Below are positions 61,918 to 64,000 of a stretch of DNA of 64,000 nt, piece by piece. The notes beneath the pieces are model-generated. The model did no database searches. It saw only the letters and a program-made list of their open reading frames with translations, and had not been told where the DNA came from. Position 1 is the first letter of the stretch, and every line of letters begins with the position of its first letter. Position numbers and translations under genes: made by a program. The stretch covers positions 3,782,001 to 3,846,000 of the forward strand of contig NZ_CP134779.1 of assembly GCF_031884435.1 (NCBI RefSeq), in the 5' to 3' direction. The DNA comes from Bosea sp. 685 (GTDB lineage Bacteria > Pseudomonadota > Alphaproteobacteria > Rhizobiales > Beijerinckiaceae).

Positions 61918-63025
61918 CTGTGTTGTTTGGAGTGTCATGGTTGGAAGGCGGTGTCAGTTTTGAGCATGGCGTTGAGGGTTACGAGGAGCTTTCTTGCGAC
62001 GGCGATGATGGCGACTTTTGCGGCTGCGCTTCTTGCGCGGACGGCGTCGTAGAAGGTCTTGAAGCGCGCAGATGTCCGGATGGCAGCCAGCGCGGCCATG
62101 TAGAGGGCTTTGCGGACGCGTCGCCTTCCGCCCCTGATCATGCGCTGTCCGCGCCTGCGCCCGCTGTCATTGTTGAAGGGCGCGAGACCGGCGAGCGCGG
62201 CGATGGCCTTTGGCGAGACGTGGCCGAGTTCGGGCATCAGGGCGATGAGAGTGACGGCTGTGACGGGCCCGATGCCGGGCGCCGAGCGCAGCAGAGCTTG
62301 CGTCCTGGCCAAGGTCTCATCTGCCCGCAAGGCCTCGCTGACGAGGTGCTCGAGCGTGGCGATCTCCGCATCGAGCCAGGCGAGATGGCGGGCGAGGCTG
62401 CCGGTGGGATCTTGCCCCTCGCTGTCGCGGACGCGCTCGGCGGCGCGCATCTCGACGAGCTGATCGCGGCGTTTGTGCAGCTGTGCCAAGGCGTTGCGAG
62501 CGGGATCGGAGGCTGCGTCGGGCATGAGCGCCAGCATGCGCGCCATCGCAGCCAGCATCTCGGCGTCGATCGCATCGGTCTTGGCCAGGCGGCCGGTGGC
62601 GCGGGCGAAGTCGCGGGCGCGCGCCGGATTGATCCGGGCGAAGCGGCAGCCGGCCTGCTCCAGGGTCTGGCGCAGCGTGTGGTCATAGGGGCCGGTTGCC
62701 TCGAAGGCGACGAAGCTGGCCTGGCAGTCGAGCGACGACAGCCAGGTCGCGATCGCCTCGCTCGTATTGGCGATCCGAAGGCTCGTCCCGCTCGTCTCCT
62801 CGAACAGGTCGAGATGGCTCTTGGCGATATCGCAACCGATGAAGCAGGGGTGTATGGTCATGGTGCCTGTCCCTGTGCTGCGAGGTCCGGTGCAAGCGGC
62901 CTCGGTCAACTGTTCAGGATGGGGTCTTCGAACGCGGGCGGGAACCGAGCCGGAACGCGGTGTTTGCCACCCGGGATCCAACGGCTTCCCGCCCGCACCA
63001 ATCATGACACCAATCAAACACACAG
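61918..63025 (-). mobile_element. IS110-family insertion sequence
   Basis: The transposase gene is bracketed by imperfect inverted ends: left 61918-61944 (CTGTGTTGTTTGGAGTGTCA) and right 62998-63025, whose complement starts CTGTGTGTTTGATTGG. IS110 elements of the IS1111 subgroup have such ends and make no target duplication. The left end contains the transposase stop codon, and about 140 bp of noncoding DNA lies between the transposase start and the right end. Confidence 0.75.
61935..62861 (-). CDS. IS110-family transposase
   Basis: 308 aa from the ATG at 62861; the frame is open to 63023 but that part is the noncoding end of the element. The RuvC-like DEDD catalytic part starts CFIGCDIAKSHLDLF (first Asp), with FVAFEATGPYDHTL (Glu) and KTDAIDAEMLAAMA (Asp pair). 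The C-terminal Tnp_20 part has LRSAPGIGPVTAVTLIALMP, AIAALAGLAPFNNDSGRRRG and the Ser-containing end typical of the family. No frameshift is seen, so it may be active. Recent work shows that some IS110 elements use an RNA from their noncoding end to choose the target. Confidence 0.93.
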   Translation of the reverse strand: MTIHPCFIGCDIAKSHLDLFEETSGTSLRIANTSEAIATWLSSLDCQASFVAFEATGPYDHTLRQTLEQAGCRFARINPARARDFARATGRLAKTDAIDAEMLAAMARMLALMPDAASDPARNALAQLHKRRDQLVEMRAAERVRDSEGQDPTGSLARHLAWLDAEIATLEHLVSEALRADETLARTQALLRSAPGIGPVTAVTLIALMPELGHVSPKAIAALAGLAPFNNDSGRRRGQRMIRGGRRRVRKALYMAALAAIRTSARFKTFYDAVRARSAAAKVAIIAVARKLLVTLNAMLKTDTAFQP

Positions 63026-63100
63026 GGATCCATGCCGGAGCCTAACCAGGCAACGCTCCGGCATGGATCCCGGGTCTCCTTGCAGTCGCCCGGGATGACG
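63025..63100. repeat. Palindromic repeat family C beside the IS110 right end
   Basis: A perfect 17-bp inverted repeat (63025-63041 and 63055-63071, starts GGGATCCATGCCGGAGC) is followed by a second 8-bp one (ATCCCGGG at 63067-63074 and CCCGGGAT at 63089-63096) and GACGGCGCG. The other side of the IS (about 61875-61895) carries CGCCGTCATCCTGG, the complement of the end of this block, so the IS appears to sit inside such repeat DNA. Confidence 0.75.
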
Positions 63101-63167
63101 GCGCGTTTCAAGAGAAAATTCCAACCGACTGAAATCCTTGCTGACGTTATCGACCAGGCTCTGAGGA

Positions 63168-63187
63168 CCCCCCGGTTCATCGGGGGG
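63168..63187 (-). terminator. Possible terminator hairpin after the alpha/beta hydrolase
   Basis: CCCCCCG and CGGGGGG are separated by 6 nt, 28 bp beyond the hydrolase stop. There is no T-run, so this is a weak call. Confidence 0.3.
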
Positions 63188-63214
63188 CCTGGCGCGGCTG
63201 AGAGCAGCTGCCGA

Positions 63215-63889
63215 CTACTGCAAGGCCTCGAGCCTGGTCAGGATCGCCAGGAACTGGTCAGGCGCCGCGGCGATGATGTTGTGCCTGGTCGGCATCTCCT
63301 CGATCCGCCAGTCCGGGAGCTTTCTGAGGCGCTCGACCGTTGGAGGAAACGGGCTGTCGGCCCAGCCGGTGGCGTAGACAAAGAGCTTCTCGCGAACCGC
63401 TTTCCAGCGCCCGGCCAATCGGATCTTCTGGAGAAACGACGCCATGGGATGCGGCCGGCAACGCGGATCCATATGCGCGGGCGGTCGAACACTGAGACCG
63501 TCCTCGCCGGCCCCCTCAATCGCGGTCGCCCGGAAATGGTCGTTGACCAGGTCCCACCAGGACTGGCCATCCTCGGGCACGAGCGCGTCGATATAGACGA
63601 GCGCGGCTATGCGCTCGGGCATGCGATCCGCCACCCCTGTTATCACCATCCCGCCATAGCTATGCGCGCACAAAACGACATCGGAGAGATCCTCGAATTC
63701 GAGCAGATTGGCCACGTCGAGAATATGCGTGTCGAGGTTGGGGCGCACTGCTGCGAGGTGCACCCGTTCGCCCAATCCGGTGAGTGTCGGCGTGAAGACC
63801 TCATGTCCAAGCGCACGCAGCCTGCGCGCGAAAGGCGTGAGCTCGCAGCCGCCATGCCAGCCGCCCGCCACGATAACGACGTTCGCCAT
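63215..63889 (-). CDS. Alpha/beta hydrolase (EstC/salicylate-esterase-like)
   Basis: 224 aa. It opens VVIVAGGWHGGCELTPFARR, where GGWHGG is the oxyanion loop, then TPTLTGLGERVHLA. The nucleophile Ser is in VVLCAHSYGGMVI, a catalytic acid is near YATGWADSPFP or YIDALVPEDGQSWW, and the His is in MPTRHNIIAAAP. The pattern fits small esterases related to plant salicylate-binding protein 2 and bacterial EstC. It is cytoplasmic, with no signal peptide. No partner genes are within the window. Confidence 0.88.
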   Translation of the reverse strand: MANVVIVAGGWHGGCELTPFARRLRALGHEVFTPTLTGLGERVHLAAVRPNLDTHILDVANLLEFEDLSDVVLCAHSYGGMVITGVADRMPERIAALVYIDALVPEDGQSWWDLVNDHFRATAIEGAGEDGLSVRPPAHMDPRCRPHPMASFLQKIRLAGRWKAVREKLFVYATGWADSPFPPTVERLRKLPDWRIEEMPTRHNIIAAAPDQFLAILTRLEALQ

Positions 63890-63916
63890 CCGTCAACTCC
63901 TCCTCAATGCCCGGCT

Positions 63917-63962
63917 CGATCACGCCGCATTTGGACGGAAGCCTCCGAATGCGGCGTGATCG
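63917..63962. repeat. Perfect 15-bp inverted repeat upstream of the hydrolase
   Basis: CGATCACGCCGCATT (63917-63931) and its complement (63948-63962) flank 16 nt (TGGACGGAAGCCTCCG). It lies 28 bp upstream of the hydrolase start. It could be an operator for a dimeric regulator or a fourth family of dispersed palindrome; only one copy is in the window. Confidence 0.7.
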
Positions 63963-64000
63963 CTTCCAGAAGTTCAGCGCGTCAGGGAGGTTTAGCGCTT

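Noticed and set aside
61665..63098. 477-aa plus-strand open frame through the IS element
   Set aside because: It is antisense to the transposase and changes character at the element ends.

Overview
The window looks like chromosome of a high-GC alphaproteobacterium, probably Hyphomicrobiales and perhaps Bosea-like. This rests on gene families, many Tat-type ABC binding proteins, and several families of dispersed intergenic palindromes. The genus is inference. No rRNA, tRNA, CRISPR array or replication origin was seen. The only intact mobile element is an IS110-family insertion near the right end.

Layout. (1) 1-5823: phosphonate use, with the tail of an iron alcohol dehydrogenase, phnD-phnC-phnE, a strong terminator, then phosphonoacetate hydrolase and phosphonoacetaldehyde dehydrogenase (the PhnY-PhnA route). 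(2) 5940-12036: a peptide/nickel-type ABC importer (binding protein, two permeases, one double ATPase) coupled to a PHP-domain metallohydrolase. (3) 12889-20223, minus strand: a polyamine/iron-type ABC importer in one operon with a very large molybdopterin oxidoreductase fused to its own flavin/2Fe-2S reductase. Just beyond lie a divergent OmpR-type regulator and a cytoplasmic hybrid kinase (PAS-HK-REC-Hpt), an arrangement that recalls TorR/TorS. (4) 23363-33700: mosaic accessory DNA with two VapBC-type modules, a GST, a DUF1275 membrane protein, a methyltransferase, a two-component system, a patatin lipoprotein, an unknown gene pair and gene remnants. (5) 33699-44357: an orphan CO-dehydrogenase-like large subunit, a TIM-barrel/cupin fusion, an MFS pump with a divergent LysR regulator, and a giant indolepyruvate-ferredoxin-oxidoreductase-type enzyme with a divergent Lrp/AsnC regulator. 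(6) 44545-51868, minus strand: a seven-gene operon (amino-acid ABC importer, M20 deacylase, enolase-superfamily enzyme, metal-less M24 C-N hydrolase, CTP-synthase-like glutamine amidotransferase) facing a GntR regulator; the substrate is unknown. (7) 53567-59118: a MHYT-PAS-GGDEF-EAL c-di-GMP protein and an autotransporter. (8) 59221-64000: small orphan proteins, a class-C beta-lactamase-like hydrolase, the IS110 element and an alpha/beta hydrolase.

The best candidates for undescribed biology are the importer plus self-sufficient molybdoenzyme plus Tor-like signalling cluster (region 3) and the seven-gene catabolic operon (region 6). Also notable are three sets of dispersed palindromes, one lying between two genes of an ABC operon and one supplying a lipoprotein start codon, and a recurring habit of 11-19 bp tandem duplications in intercistronic gaps and gene ends.
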